Assembly (NCBI GenBank): GCA_016197345.1
Contig: JACPVY010000145.1
Span: forward strand, 1 to 7,535
From: Burkholderiales bacterium
Lineage (GTDB): Bacteria > Pseudomonadota > Gammaproteobacteria > Burkholderiales > Burkholderiaceae_D
Length of the DNA: 7,535 nt
Direction of reading: 5' to 3'
The position numbers and the translations under genes were made by a program. Below are positions 1-7,074 of the stretch, piece after piece (position 1 is the first letter of the stretch; each line of letters begins with the position of its first letter). Under the pieces are notes generated by a model. It saw only the letters and a program-made list of their open reading frames with translations. It ran no database searches and was not told the DNA's origin.

Positions 1-51
1 GGTTTGCCTGTGATCCGCGCGGCGGCGAACGATTCAGACGCTAAAAAATAA
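1..51 (+). CDS. C-terminal end of a probable rhodanese-like protein (partial)
   Basis: Frame 1 is open from the window edge to a TAA at 49-51 and encodes GLPVIRAAANDSDAKK. The GLPV tail resembles the segment that closes many rhodanese domains (a final helix, then a glycine-leucine-proline turn). In related Betaproteobacteria a rhodanese-like gene commonly precedes grxC and secB; that is family and neighbourhood knowledge, not something visible here. Only 16 residues are present and the catalytic cysteine loop lies outside the window, so the product is an inference. The perfect inverted repeat 6 nt after the stop fits a real gene end. Confidence 0.5.
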   Translation, partial: GLPVIRAAANDSDAKK

Positions 52-57
52 TCTGCC

Positions 58-94
58 GCGCAAAATTTCGGCGGTTTGTCTTGAAATTTTGCGC
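58..94. repeat. Perfect 12-bp inverted repeat between the upstream gene and grxC
   Basis: GCGCAAAATTTC at 58-69 is exactly complementary to GAAATTTTGCGC at 83-94, with a 13-nt loop. It begins 6 nt after the stop of the upstream gene. No T-tract follows the right arm (ATACCCACC), so it is not a textbook intrinsic terminator. It may be an mRNA-stabilising or attenuating hairpin, or an operator. Confidence 0.6.
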
Positions 95-181
95 ATACCC
101 ACCACATGCCGTTAGCAGTACTCGTTGGCATGCATGTTTCATATCGCTTGGCCCTGCGGTGCTGTGTGGGCCAGCCGTTTT

Positions 182-185
182 GGAG
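182..185 (+). promoter_or_regulatory. Ribosome binding site deciding the grxC start
   Basis: GGAG lies 5 nt before the ATG at 191. This selects that ATG over the in-frame ATG at 125, which would add 22 residues unlike any glutaredoxin. A 6-bp hairpin (TGGCCC 149-154 with GGGCCA 168-173) sits just upstream and leaves the site itself unpaired. Confidence 0.75.
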
Positions 186-190
186 AAAAA

Positions 191-454
191 ATGAGTTCCA
201 CCGTTGTAATGTATAGCACTGGCACCTGCCCTTATTGCATCATGGCAGAGCGCTTGTTGAGCGCCAAAGGCGTGACCGACATCGAAAAAATCCGTGTCGA
301 TCTCAATCCAGAATTGCGCAGCGAAATGATGGAAAAAACCGGGCGACGCACGGTGCCACAGATTTATATCGGGAATACCCATGTCGGCGGATTCGATGAT
401 TTGAGTGCCTTAGATCGCGCCGGAAAACTCGATTTATTGCTGCAATCGGCGTAA
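191..454 (+). CDS. grxC: Glutaredoxin 3 (GrxC-type, dithiol)
   Basis: A small cytoplasmic oxidoreductase that uses glutathione to reduce protein disulfides and glutathione mixed disulfides. The product is 87 residues, the normal length for bacterial GrxC. The dithiol active site is C13-P14-Y15-C16, preceded by the first strand (TVVMYS). The conserved cis-proline segment T54-V55-P56-Q57, the strand IYIG (58-61) and the glutathione-contacting GGFDDL (66-71) are all present, so the thioredoxin fold is complete. The start at 191 is supported by GGAG at 182-185 and by family length. It lies between a probable rhodanese gene and secB in the same direction, an arrangement usual in Betaproteobacteria. 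Co-transcription with the upstream gene is possible but not shown, since 139 nt with two hairpins separate them. Nothing is missing or unusual. Confidence 0.97.
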   Translation: MSSTVVMYSTGTCPYCIMAERLLSAKGVTDIEKIRVDLNPELRSEMMEKTGRRTVPQIYIGNTHVGGFDDLSALDRAGKLDLLLQSA

Positions 455-649
455 AGCTTCTGTATCATCTCGGAAGCCGCGCTGGGCGAGGAAATTTCCT
501 TAGTGCAACGCCGGTGATCGCCGAGTAGAAATATAAAACACGCGGGGGACGAAGAATACCTGTTCGCGTTGTAAAATTAGATTTTGATATTTTTGTCAAT
601 GCTTAGTTTTTAAGCTTTGCCATTCTTTAACTTCCATTGAAAGCTTCCC

Positions 650-1117
650 ATGTCTGACGAAAACCAACAGCCTACATTCCAAATTCAACGCGTCTATTTG
701 AAAGACATGTCGTTGGAGCAACCAAACTCCCCAGCAATCTTCTTGGAACAAGAAGCGCCTGCGATTGAAGTGTCGGTGGATGTCGGCGCAGAATTGTTGG
801 CTGAAGGCATTTTCGAAACCACCGTGACGATCACCGTCACCGCTAAAGTCAAAGACAAAGTGGCATTCTTGGTCGAAGGCAAACAAGCTGGCATTTTCGA
901 AATCCGCAACATCCCAGCAGATCAACTCGACCCATTGCTCGGCATTGGCTGCCCGAACATCATCTATCCATACCTGCGCGCTAACATCGCCGATATGATC
1001 ACCCGTTCCGGCTTCCCTCCAATCCACTTGGCAGAATTGAATTTCGAAGCGTTCTACCAACAACGTTTGGCAGCAATCGCTGAACAGCAAAAAGCTGGCG
1101 AAGCAAAAACACATTAA
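650..1117 (+). CDS. secB: Protein-export chaperone SecB
   Basis: A cytosolic tetrameric chaperone that keeps precursor proteins unfolded and hands them to SecA at the SecYEG translocon. The product has 155 residues, typical of the family. The N-terminal strand [19 protein letters not shown] (10-28), the central beta-sheet region (39-76) and the hallmark segment from G100-C101-P102-N103 through PYLRANIAD to GFPP (121-124) and [10 protein letters not shown] (130-139) are intact. The C-terminal tail is short and charged, as expected for the SecA-contacting region. The ATG at 650 is the natural start for MSDENQQ, although the preceding bases (GAAAGCTTCCC) give only a weak Shine-Dalgarno. The 195-nt gap from grxC is AT-rich at 570-640 and may hold its own promoter, but no convincing -35/-10 pair was found. 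A strong hairpin follows the gene. Confidence 0.98.
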   Translation: MSDENQQPTFQIQRVYLKDMSLEQPNSPAIFLEQEAPAIEVSVDVGAELLAEGIFETTVTITVTAKVKDKVAFLVEGKQAGIFEIRNIPADQLDPLLGIGCPNIIYPYLRANIADMITRSGFPPIHLAELNFEAFYQQRLAAIAEQQKAGEAKTH

Positions 1118-1139
1118 TTGCTAGCGTATTAAAAATAGG

Positions 1140-1180
1140 CGACGCTGCCGGATTACTCCGCCAGCGTCGTTTGACTTTCT
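1140..1180 (+). terminator. Probable rho-independent terminator after secB
   Basis: CGACGCTG (1140-1147) pairs with CAGCGTCG (1162-1169). After one C/C mismatch, CGG (1149-1151) pairs with CCG (1158-1160), leaving a 6-nt loop. A T-rich but interrupted tail (TTTGACTTTCT) follows. It starts 22 nt after the secB stop and suggests that the SH3 gene and gpsA form a separate transcription unit. Confidence 0.75.
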
Positions 1181-1205
1181 AGGCTTCTTTTTCACAGGTC
1201 ACGCA

Positions 1206-1670
1206 ATGAGATTTCCCCGCTTGTCACTCTGCCTATCACCATTCATTGCTGGCGCTTTTCTGCTCGTTAGCCAAGCCGCTAATGCGCTGGAATACAAAGC
1301 TGTCGGCGCCAATCCCGCTATTTTGTATGACGCCCCTTCCGCGAAAGGCAAAAAACTCTTCATCGCGCCGCGCGGCATGCCAGTTGAAATCGTACTCAGC
1401 TATGGCGAATGGGCCAAAGTGCGCGACGCTAGCGGTGGCCTAGCGTGGGTCGAAGCCAAAGCTTTGGTCGCCAAGCGCAATGTTGTGGTACAAGTAGCCA
1501 ACGCCAAAGTGCGCGCAAATGCCGATGACGGCGGCTTCATCAATTTCACGGCCGACAAAGGCGTCTTGCTAGAATTGCAAAGCGATCAAGCGGTGAATGG
1601 CTGGCTCAAGGTCAAGCACAAAGACGGCCAAACTGGCTTTGTCAAAGCAACTGAAGTCTGGGGCGAGTAG
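1206..1670 (+). CDS. Exported bacterial SH3-domain protein
   Basis: A small secreted or periplasmic protein of 154 residues. It has a classic signal peptide: a basic start (MRFPR), a hydrophobic core at 10-22, and a probable signal peptidase I site A-N-A after residue 27. The mature part reads as two SH3-like beta-barrels. The first spans about 35-87 (ILYDAPSAKGKKL, then EWAKVRD and GGLAWVE); the second spans about 92-152 (AKVRANADDGG, then GWLKVKHKDGQTGFVKA). The W-x-K-V-x-x-x-x-G...G-x-V pattern occurs in both. Such domains often bind peptidoglycan or proteins, but the ligand here is unknown. Weak SD AGGT at 1196-1199 sits 6 nt before the ATG. Its stop lies 43 nt before gpsA, so co-transcription with gpsA is likely. 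Proteins of this kind are found between secB and gpsA in Oxalobacteraceae, to my recollection. Confidence 0.85.
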   Translation: MRFPRLSLCLSPFIAGAFLLVSQAANALEYKAVGANPAILYDAPSAKGKKLFIAPRGMPVEIVLSYGEWAKVRDASGGLAWVEAKALVAKRNVVVQVANAKVRANADDGGFINFTADKGVLLELQSDQAVNGWLKVKHKDGQTGFVKATEVWGE

Positions 1671-1700
1671 TTCCAACGGTATTCAAGCTAAGTTCATGCT

Positions 1701-1706
1701 AAGGAG
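1701..1706 (+). promoter_or_regulatory. Ribosome binding site deciding the gpsA start
   Basis: AAGGAG, a near-perfect Shine-Dalgarno, sits 7 nt before the ATG at 1714. It overlaps the coding part of the alternative in-frame start at 1696, which has no such site, so 1714 is preferred. Confidence 0.85.
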
Positions 1707-1713
1707 TCTGGTC

Positions 1714-2742
1714 ATGCCGCAATTTTCTGTCACCGCCTTGAGTAAAAACCTCCCCGTTAGCGTGCTAGGCGCAGGCGCGTGGGGCAGCGCCGTCGCCATC
1801 GCGCTGGCACAACGCCACCCGGTCATGCTATGGGGCAGAAATGAAGCGGCGATGGCTGAAGCTCAAGCCGCGCGCGAAAACAAAGCCTATCTCCCCGGCT
1901 ACCACTTGCCCGATAGCCTCACCGCCACTAGCGATTTCGACGCCGCCGTCAACCACGGCAAACACGGCCTCTTGATCGCCGCCTGCCCGGTCGCCGGTCT
2001 GCGCCCGCTAGCACAACGCCTGCAAAGCCACGACATCCCGCATCTGGTTTGGCTTTGCAAAGGCTTTGAAGGCGGTAGCGGCATGCTGCCGCACCAAATC
2101 GTCGCTGAAGAACTGGGCAAAGATTTCATCGGCGGCGCCCTTTCTGGCCCTTCGTTCGCGCAAGAAGTCGCACGCGGTCTGCCATGCGCGCTGACCATCG
2201 CCGCGAACGACGCCCATTTGCGCGAGCAAGTCGTGGCCGCCGTGCATGGCGGGCAAATCCGGCTCTACACTAGCGACGACATCGTCGGCGTCGAAGTCGG
2301 CGGCGCAGTCAAAAACATCCTCGCCATCGCCACCGGCATTGCCGATGGCCTAGGCTTGGGCCTGAACGCGAGAGCCGCCCTAATCACCCGTGGCTTAGCT
2401 GAAATCACGCGCCTAGGCTTAGCGCTAGGCGGACAGTTAGAGACCTTCATGGGTTTGACCGGCATGGGCGATTTGATTTTGACCTGCACCGGCGATCTGT
2501 CCCGCAATCGGAAAGTGGGCTTGGGCTTAGCACAAGGCAAAGCGCTAGAGCAAATCGTCAACGAATTGGGACACGTCGCTGAAGGCGTCCCCTGCGCACG
2601 CTCAGTACGTACGCTGGCAGCGCGCATGAACGTCGAAATGCCGATTACGAATGCGGTGGCGGGTGTGTTGTTTGATGGCGATGCGGCGAACGTGATGGTA
2701 GCGCGCTTGCTAGCGCGTGATCCGAGGGAGGAGGCGGCGTAA
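1714..2742 (+). CDS. gpsA: NAD(P)+-dependent glycerol-3-phosphate dehydrogenase
   Basis: Reduces dihydroxyacetone phosphate to sn-glycerol 3-phosphate in the cytosol, supplying the backbone for phospholipids. The product has 342 residues, slightly longer than the usual 330-340. The Rossmann nucleotide-binding motif is G19-A-G-A-W-G24. Catalytic and substrate-site elements are visible: C115-K116-G117, SGPSFAQEVA (144-153), E194-V-G-G-A-V-K200-N201 with the catalytic lysine, NARAALITRG (218-227), and GLTGMGDLILTCTG (247-260) with the conserved aspartate D253. The fold is therefore complete. The start at 1714 is chosen for its strong SD. Earlier in-frame ATGs at 1597 and 1696 would overlap or crowd the preceding SH3 gene. 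It probably shares a transcript with that gene. Codons such as CTA (Leu) are frequent, giving many CTAG sites. Confidence 0.97.
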   Translation: MPQFSVTALSKNLPVSVLGAGAWGSAVAIALAQRHPVMLWGRNEAAMAEAQAARENKAYLPGYHLPDSLTATSDFDAAVNHGKHGLLIAACPVAGLRPLAQRLQSHDIPHLVWLCKGFEGGSGMLPHQIVAEELGKDFIGGALSGPSFAQEVARGLPCALTIAANDAHLREQVVAAVHGGQIRLYTSDDIVGVEVGGAVKNILAIATGIADGLGLGLNARAALITRGLAEITRLGLALGGQLETFMGLTGMGDLILTCTGDLSRNRKVGLGLAQGKALEQIVNELGHVAEGVPCARSVRTLAARMNVEMPITNAVAGVLFDGDAANVMVARLLARDPREEAA

Positions 2743-3136
2743 CGCTCATTTTGTAGGGTGCGCGAGGCGGATGGCATGCCAACCGTCGAATGATGCGCGC
2801 CCTAACCAACCTTATTTTTCTGCAAAATCCGGCCGCAAATCACGCGCTAACCCACGCTCAAAGCGCTGGTGGAGATGGCCAAGCTAAGTATTCAGTTGCG
2901 TCGTTACTTATATTTTAAAAATAGCTCCAATGTATAAATAACTATTGATATTTCACTCACACAACCTGAGCTTACCGCAGCTCAGTCGAAAATCATTTAC
3001 CAACAGCAATTTCTGCAAACTATCCCCACTCCCCACCGCATAATCCACCACAACCAGTGTTTCTCCCGCAACAAACGCCAGCGTTAGGCAAATTTCAGGC
3101 ACAATCAAGGCCACACTTCTTTTCCCCACTGCACTG
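2743..3136. other. Gene-free stretch between gpsA and the sensor kinase
   Basis: These 394 bases hold no convincing gene. In order they contain: the folded GTAGGGTGCG-type repeat at 2754-2804, followed by TTATTTTTC (2812-2820) that could let it terminate gpsA transcription; a non-descript stretch to about 2895; an AT-rich patch at 2905-2955 with TATAAA at 2933-2938 as a possible -10 box but no good -35 box; and a small hairpin, CTGAGCT (2966-2972) with AGCTCAG (2979-2985) and a 6-nt loop. The last 150 bases are C-rich and A-rich on the plus strand. No good Shine-Dalgarno precedes the kinase ATG. If the -10 guess is right, the kinase mRNA would carry a leader of about 190 nt with the hairpin near its 5' end. 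Confidence 0.5.
2754..2804. repeat. Folded dispersed-type repeat (GTAGGGTGCG family), possible gpsA terminator
   Basis: TAGGGTGCGC (2754-2763) pairs with GCGCGCCCTA (2795-2804) over 10 bp with one G-T pair. Inside lies a second hairpin in which CGG (2768-2770) and TGG (2772-2774) pair with CCA (2779-2781) and CCG (2783-2785), around the palindrome GGCATGCC. Short elements beginning GTAGGGTGCG with complementary ends are widespread in proteobacterial intergenic regions, to my recollection. The placement 11 nt after gpsA with a T-rich run downstream fits a repeat that doubles as a terminator. Copy number in this genome cannot be seen. Confidence 0.55.
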
Positions 3137-6100
3137 ATGACCAAATTGCGCTTTTATCGCTGCGCTGCTTTGCTATTGGCAAGCTTGTTGCGGCTAAGGG
3201 CGGATCTTTTTTTTATCTGTGGATTGTTATGCACACCACTTAGCCTGCATAGCGCGGAGCTAGCGTGGGAAAATCTGGCGGAAACAACGTTTTCGCATTT
3301 CGATGTCGATAATGGTTTGCCGCATGCGGTGGCAACTAGCATTGCGCAAGACCGCGAAGGATTTTTGTGGGTTGGGACGCAAGGTGGGTTAGCGCGTTGG
3401 GATGGTTATCGCTTCCGCGTTTTTGCTGCCGATGCGCGCTCTAGCACTAGCTTGCCTGACGATTTGATCCAAGTACTGCATCTCGACCAACGTGGTCAGT
3501 TGTGGATAGGCAGTACTAGCGGTGGCCTCAGCCGCTATGACGCCATCAACGACCGCTTCTCTACCATCAGCGCCAGCGCACAAGGTTTATCCAATTCCAG
3601 CGTGTATGCGCTGGTGGATGATGGTGCCGGCGGCTTGTGGATAGGCACGCAAGGTGGCCTCAATCATCTGGCGGGCGATGGCAAAACCATACGGCGCTGG
3701 TTACATGATGATAAAGACCCGAATAGCCTGCCAGATCAGCGCATTTCCAGTCTGCTGCGTACCAAGCAAGGGCAATTGTGGCTAGGCACAGGGCGCGGTT
3801 TGGCCAAGATGGAAGGTGAAAAGCTAGTGCCGCAAGCGCTTCTGGCGCCGGGTGAAAGCCAACCCGATATCCGCGCGCTGTGGCAAGCGCCAGACGGCAA
3901 GTTGTGGATAGGCACCCGCCAAGGGGCATATATTTTCGATCCCGCTAGCGGCAAGGTGCAAAACTTGCAGCAATTGATTCCCCACGCGAGCCTAGGGAAG
4001 GCGATGATCAATAATATCGTCGCGGTGAGCGCAGACGAGGTTTGGCTCTCGAGCGCAAATCACGGCATCTTTGCCATTTCTCTGAAAAATCTTACGCTAC
4101 ACCATATCTTTCACGATCCCAGCACGCCCACCTCGCTCGCCGATGATGCCGTACAGGCGATGTTCCAAGACCATAGCGGCTTGGTGTGGGTGGCGGGCCT
4201 CCGTGGTCTGTCCCGCCATGATCCACATCAGCATGGCTTGTTGAATTTGGTGGGCAATCCGAATTTGCCGGGAAAGATAGGCGACCGCGATATTTGGTCG
4301 ATATTGGTGGCGAAAGATGGCTCAATTTGGCTCGGTTTAGGGGCGAACGGGGTTGATGTCTTGCATCCACAAATGGGCGTAGTGCAAAGCTTACGCCCTG
4401 ATCCGAAAAAGCCGAATAACACGCTGCCACAAACCCAGGTATTGGCGCTCGCTGAATGGGGGCCGCATATCTATATCGGGACAAATCGCGGTTTATATCG
4501 GCATCTTCCCGGCAGCAAAGAGGTCGAATTATTAGCGCTGCCGCCGCGCAAAACCACGCGTAGCATCAAAACCTTGTTTGCTGAGGACGACAAAATCTGG
4601 CTAGGTAGCACCGATGGGATGTGGATTATTCCGGCCTATAACGGTGAGATTGCGAGTGATAGCCATGCAGAATTGGCGAGTTTTTCGCCGCAATTGAGCG
4701 ATCAACGGATTGCCAGCTTTGCCAAAGATAAAGCGGGACAGTTGTGGATTGGCACGTGGAATGGGCTAAATCAAGTGAACCCGGCGACGGGTAAGCTAGA
4801 GCAAATTTTAGCTGATAATAGTCGTAGCGATGGTCTGTCCCATGGTTTTATCACCTCGATTCTATGCGATCAAGCTGGGCGAATTTGGGTTGGCACTTCG
4901 GGCGGTGGTGTCAATCTCTGGCTAGGGCGTAATGAAAAGGGACAGGCTATCTTTCGCCATTTCAATCTCAGCAATGGCTTGCCGAATGCCATCGTCAATC
5001 AATTGCTGCAAGACGCCCAAGGTAATATTTGGGTTAGCACCGATGGCGGGCTGGCCCGCATTGCACACGATACCTTAGCGGTACAGGCTTGGCGCCGCGC
5101 CGATGGCGTACAGTTTGCGACGTATTGGGCCAATTCGGGGGCGGTGAATAAGAATGGCGAATTATTATTTGGCGCGGCAGGTGGCCTTACCGTATTGCAA
5201 CCAGAACGTTTGCTACATTGGGATTATCGCCCGCGCATTGTGGTGACCGATGTGCGCGTTGGCGGTAAGGTGGTCGCCACTGGCGCACTGAATTTACAAC
5301 GCGACAATAGCCCAGAAATTCTCGTCACGGCACAGGCGAATAGCTTAGCAGTAGAATTTGCGGCGCTCGACTTTTCTGCGCCTGAGAAAAATCGCTACTT
5401 CTACCAGTTAGTCGGTTTTGATCCAAATTGGATGGAAAGCGATGCCAGTCGCCGCCTAGCGGCCTACACCAATTTGCCACCCGGTCAATACACGCTGCGC
5501 TTACGGGGTTCCAACCGAGACGGGTTAGCGACCACCAATGAACTCGCAATACCTGTCACCGTTTTGCCGGACTGGTATCAAACGTGGTGGTTCCGATTGC
5601 TATTAGTGGCCAGCGGTGCAGGCGCGGTATTTGCGCTGATTCATGTCCGCACCCAATATTTGCACTTGCAAAAACAAGCCTTAGCAGAAGAGGTTGCGGC
5701 GCGTACGAATGAAATCTCACAGCAGCAATCCACCTTGTTAGCCACCAATCTCGAGCTACATCACGCCAATCAAGAACTCGCCAATTCCGCGACGACACTG
5801 CGTGAATTAGGGCAGATTGGGCGCGAAATTACCGCCAATTTGGAATTTGAAGCGATGTTTGCGGCGCTCCATTTACACATCCGCAAATTGCTAGATGCAC
5901 CTGCGCTCTCGATTTACATCGCCGATTATGGCAAAAACGAGTTGCAATTCTCGTTTGGCCGTCTTGATAACACTGTGCTGCCAGCAAGCAGTATTTCCTT
6001 CGATTCGCCGACCTCGTTTTCGGCACGTTGTGCGCGCGAGCGGCAAGAAATTTTGGTTGAGCTAGAAGAGGGACAGACCAATCCCAATCCGATTCCAAAC

Positions 6101-7060
6101 ACGCGGAATATGCTGACGCTATTGTTCGGCCCCTTGATCGTCGATCAGCATTTGCTTGGCGTGATGTCGATTCAATCCGATAAAGTGCGTGCCTTTGGCG
6201 AACGCGAACGCATGATTTTCCGCACGCTATGCTCGTATGCTGCAATTGCCTTGGAAAATGGTGTGGCCTATCGCCAATTACAGGAAGCGCAAGACATGCT
6301 GGTGGCGCAAGAAAAATTGGCGGCGCTAGGGGGCTTGGTAGCGGGCGTCGCGCATGAACTGAATACGCCGCTAGGCAATGGCATCATGATGGCTAGTTCG
6401 CTACAAGACAATATCGATCTCTTACTAGAGAAGTTACGCAATAATCGCCTGCATCGCAATGAATTGGAAGATTATTTGCAGGATGCGCAAGAAGCGGCGC
6501 AAGTCTTGATGCGCAATCTGCGTAACTCGGCGCAATTGGTGAATAGCTTTAAGCAAGTGGCAGTGGATAGAACCAGCGTCCAGCGCCGGGTGTTTGATTT
6601 GCGCTTGACCAGCCTTGAAGTGCTGGCGACCTTGATCAACCAAGTCAAATCGCAGGGCTTGGAAATCGACTGCGATATTGCGCCGGATATCGTGCTCGAT
6701 AGCTATCCGGGGCCATACGGCCAAGTGCTGGCCAACCTCGTCAATAATTCCCTGATGCACGCGTTTGAAGGCTGTAGCGGCGGCAAAATGCAACTCAGTG
6801 CGAAGCGCAAAGAAGCGGGCCGCGTGTTAATCACCTTTTGCGATGACGGCATCGGCATTGCCGAATGCGATTTGAAACACATCTTCGATCCATTTTTTAC
6901 GACCAAGATGGGGCAAGGTGGTAAAGGCTTGGGCTTAAGCGTTTGTTATAACATCGTCACCTCGATTTTAGGTGGCCAAATCCGCGTCTCTAGCAATCGC
7001 GCGCATGGCGATGCGGGGACATGTTTTACGCTGGATTTGCCCTTGGTGGCGCAAGCCTAA
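3137..7060 (+). CDS. Membrane sensor histidine kinase: double propeller, Y_Y_Y, GAF, HisKA, HATPase
   Basis: A 1307-residue inner-membrane kinase that should sense a periplasmic ligand and phosphorylate a response regulator. Order: signal or anchor region 1-40 with two hydrophobic stretches (9-19, 24-37); two-component propeller repeats about 45-690; Y_Y_Y (immunoglobulin-like) domain about 725-810; one transmembrane helix about 817-836; coiled coil about 840-890; GAF about 893-1042; HisKA with H1073 in HELNTP; HATPase about 1185-1302. The propeller has 14 recognisable W-[IVL]-G-type motifs, centred on W78, W123, W168, W215, W257, W303, W351, W398, Y446, W488, W537, W584, W632 and F678, which suits two seven-bladed propellers. 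ATP-site boxes are present: N1200/N1203/N1204, DDGIGI (1236-1241), DPFFTT (1251-1256), GGKGLGL (1261-1267). All catalytic residues appear intact. There is no receiver or DNA-binding domain and no regulator gene in the window. The ATG lacks a clear ribosome binding site, so the start is uncertain by some tens of residues. Confidence 0.95.
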   Translation: MTKLRFYRCAALLLASLLRLRADLFFICGLLCTPLSLHSAELAWENLAETTFSHFDVDNGLPHAVATSIAQDREGFLWVGTQGGLARWDGYRFRVFAADARSSTSLPDDLIQVLHLDQRGQLWIGSTSGGLSRYDAINDRFSTISASAQGLSNSSVYALVDDGAGGLWIGTQGGLNHLAGDGKTIRRWLHDDKDPNSLPDQRISSLLRTKQGQLWLGTGRGLAKMEGEKLVPQALLAPGESQPDIRALWQAPDGKLWIGTRQGAYIFDPASGKVQNLQQLIPHASLGKAMINNIVAVSADEVWLSSANHGIFAISLKNLTLHHIFHDPSTPTSLADDAVQAMFQDHSGLVWVAGLRGLSRHDPHQHGLLNLVGNPNLPGKIGDRDIWSILVAKDGSIWLGLGANGVDVLHPQMGVVQSLRPDPKKPNNTLPQTQVLALAEWGPHIYIGTNRGLYRHLPGSKEVELLALPPRKTTRSIKTLFAEDDKIWLGSTDGMWIIPAYNGEIASDSHAELASFSPQLSDQRIASFAKDKAGQLWIGTWNGLNQVNPATGKLEQILADNSRSDGLSHGFITSILCDQAGRIWVGTSGGGVNLWLGRNEKGQAIFRHFNLSNGLPNAIVNQLLQDAQGNIWVSTDGGLARIAHDTLAVQAWRRADGVQFATYWANSGAVNKNGELLFGAAGGLTVLQPERLLHWDYRPRIVVTDVRVGGKVVATGALNLQRDNSPEILVTAQANSLAVEFAALDFSAPEKNRYFYQLVGFDPNWMESDASRRLAAYTNLPPGQYTLRLRGSNRDGLATTNELAIPVTVLPDWYQTWWFRLLLVASGAGAVFALIHVRTQYLHLQKQALAEEVAARTNEISQQQSTLLATNLELHHANQELANSATTLRELGQIGREITANLEFEAMFAALHLHIRKLLDAPALSIYIADYGKNELQFSFGRLDNTVLPASSISFDSPTSFSARCARERQEILVELEEGQTNPNPIPNTRNMLTLLFGPLIVDQHLLGVMSIQSDKVRAFGERERMIFRTLCSYAAIALENGVAYRQLQEAQDMLVAQEKLAALGGLVAGVAHELNTPLGNGIMMASSLQDNIDLLLEKLRNNRLHRNELEDYLQDAQEAAQVLMRNLRNSAQLVNSFKQVAVDRTSVQRRVFDLRLTSLEVLATLINQVKSQGLEIDCDIAPDIVLDSYPGPYGQVLANLVNNSLMHAFEGCSGGKMQLSAKRKEAGRVLITFCDDGIGIAECDLKHIFDPFFTTKMGQGGKGLGLSVCYNIVTSILGGQIRVSSNRAHGDAGTCFTLDLPLVAQA

Positions 7061-7074
7061 AAGCTGAAAAGCTG
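7059..7074. repeat. Tandem 8-bp duplication at the kinase 3' end
   Basis: AAAAGCTG occurs twice without a gap (7059-7066, 7067-7074). The first copy includes the last two bases of the kinase TAA stop, and the second runs into the GGGG of the tail motif of the neighbouring transposase element. It may mark the junction between host sequence and element, or be simple slippage. Confidence 0.7.

Noticed and set aside
125..190. Upstream in-frame ATG extending grxC by 22 residues
   Set aside because: The extension is unlike glutaredoxins, and a good Shine-Dalgarno stands before the ATG at 191.
41..382. 113-codon minus-strand reading frame over the grxC start region
   Set aside because: It overlaps grxC antisense, shows no family resemblance, and reads like a shadow of the real coding frame.
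596..1114. 172-codon minus-strand frame covering secB
   Set aside because: Antisense to a clearly conserved secB; the composition (rich in F, C, W) is typical of a shadow frame.
1597..1713. Earlier in-frame starts for gpsA (1597, 1696)
   Set aside because: 1597 lies inside the SH3 gene. 1696 lacks a ribosome binding site, whereas AAGGAG precedes 1714, and family alignments begin near the VSVLGAGAWG motif.
2265..2777. 170-codon minus-strand frame over the gpsA 3' half
   Set aside because: Antisense shadow, rich in Pro, Ser, Arg and Ala, with no recognisable domain.
2858..2941. Short plus-strand frame reading KALVEMAKLSIQLRRYLYF in the gap
   Set aside because: Under 30 codons, with no ribosome binding site and no family I can name; probably chance or an unidentifiable remnant.
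2953..3144. 63-codon minus-strand frame overlapping the kinase start
   Set aside because: No ribosome binding site or recognisable motif. It could be a small divergent protein, but nothing supports it beyond an open frame.
6434..6793. 119-codon minus-strand frame within the kinase catalytic region
   Set aside because: Antisense to the conserved HisKA/HATPase sequence; shadow frame.
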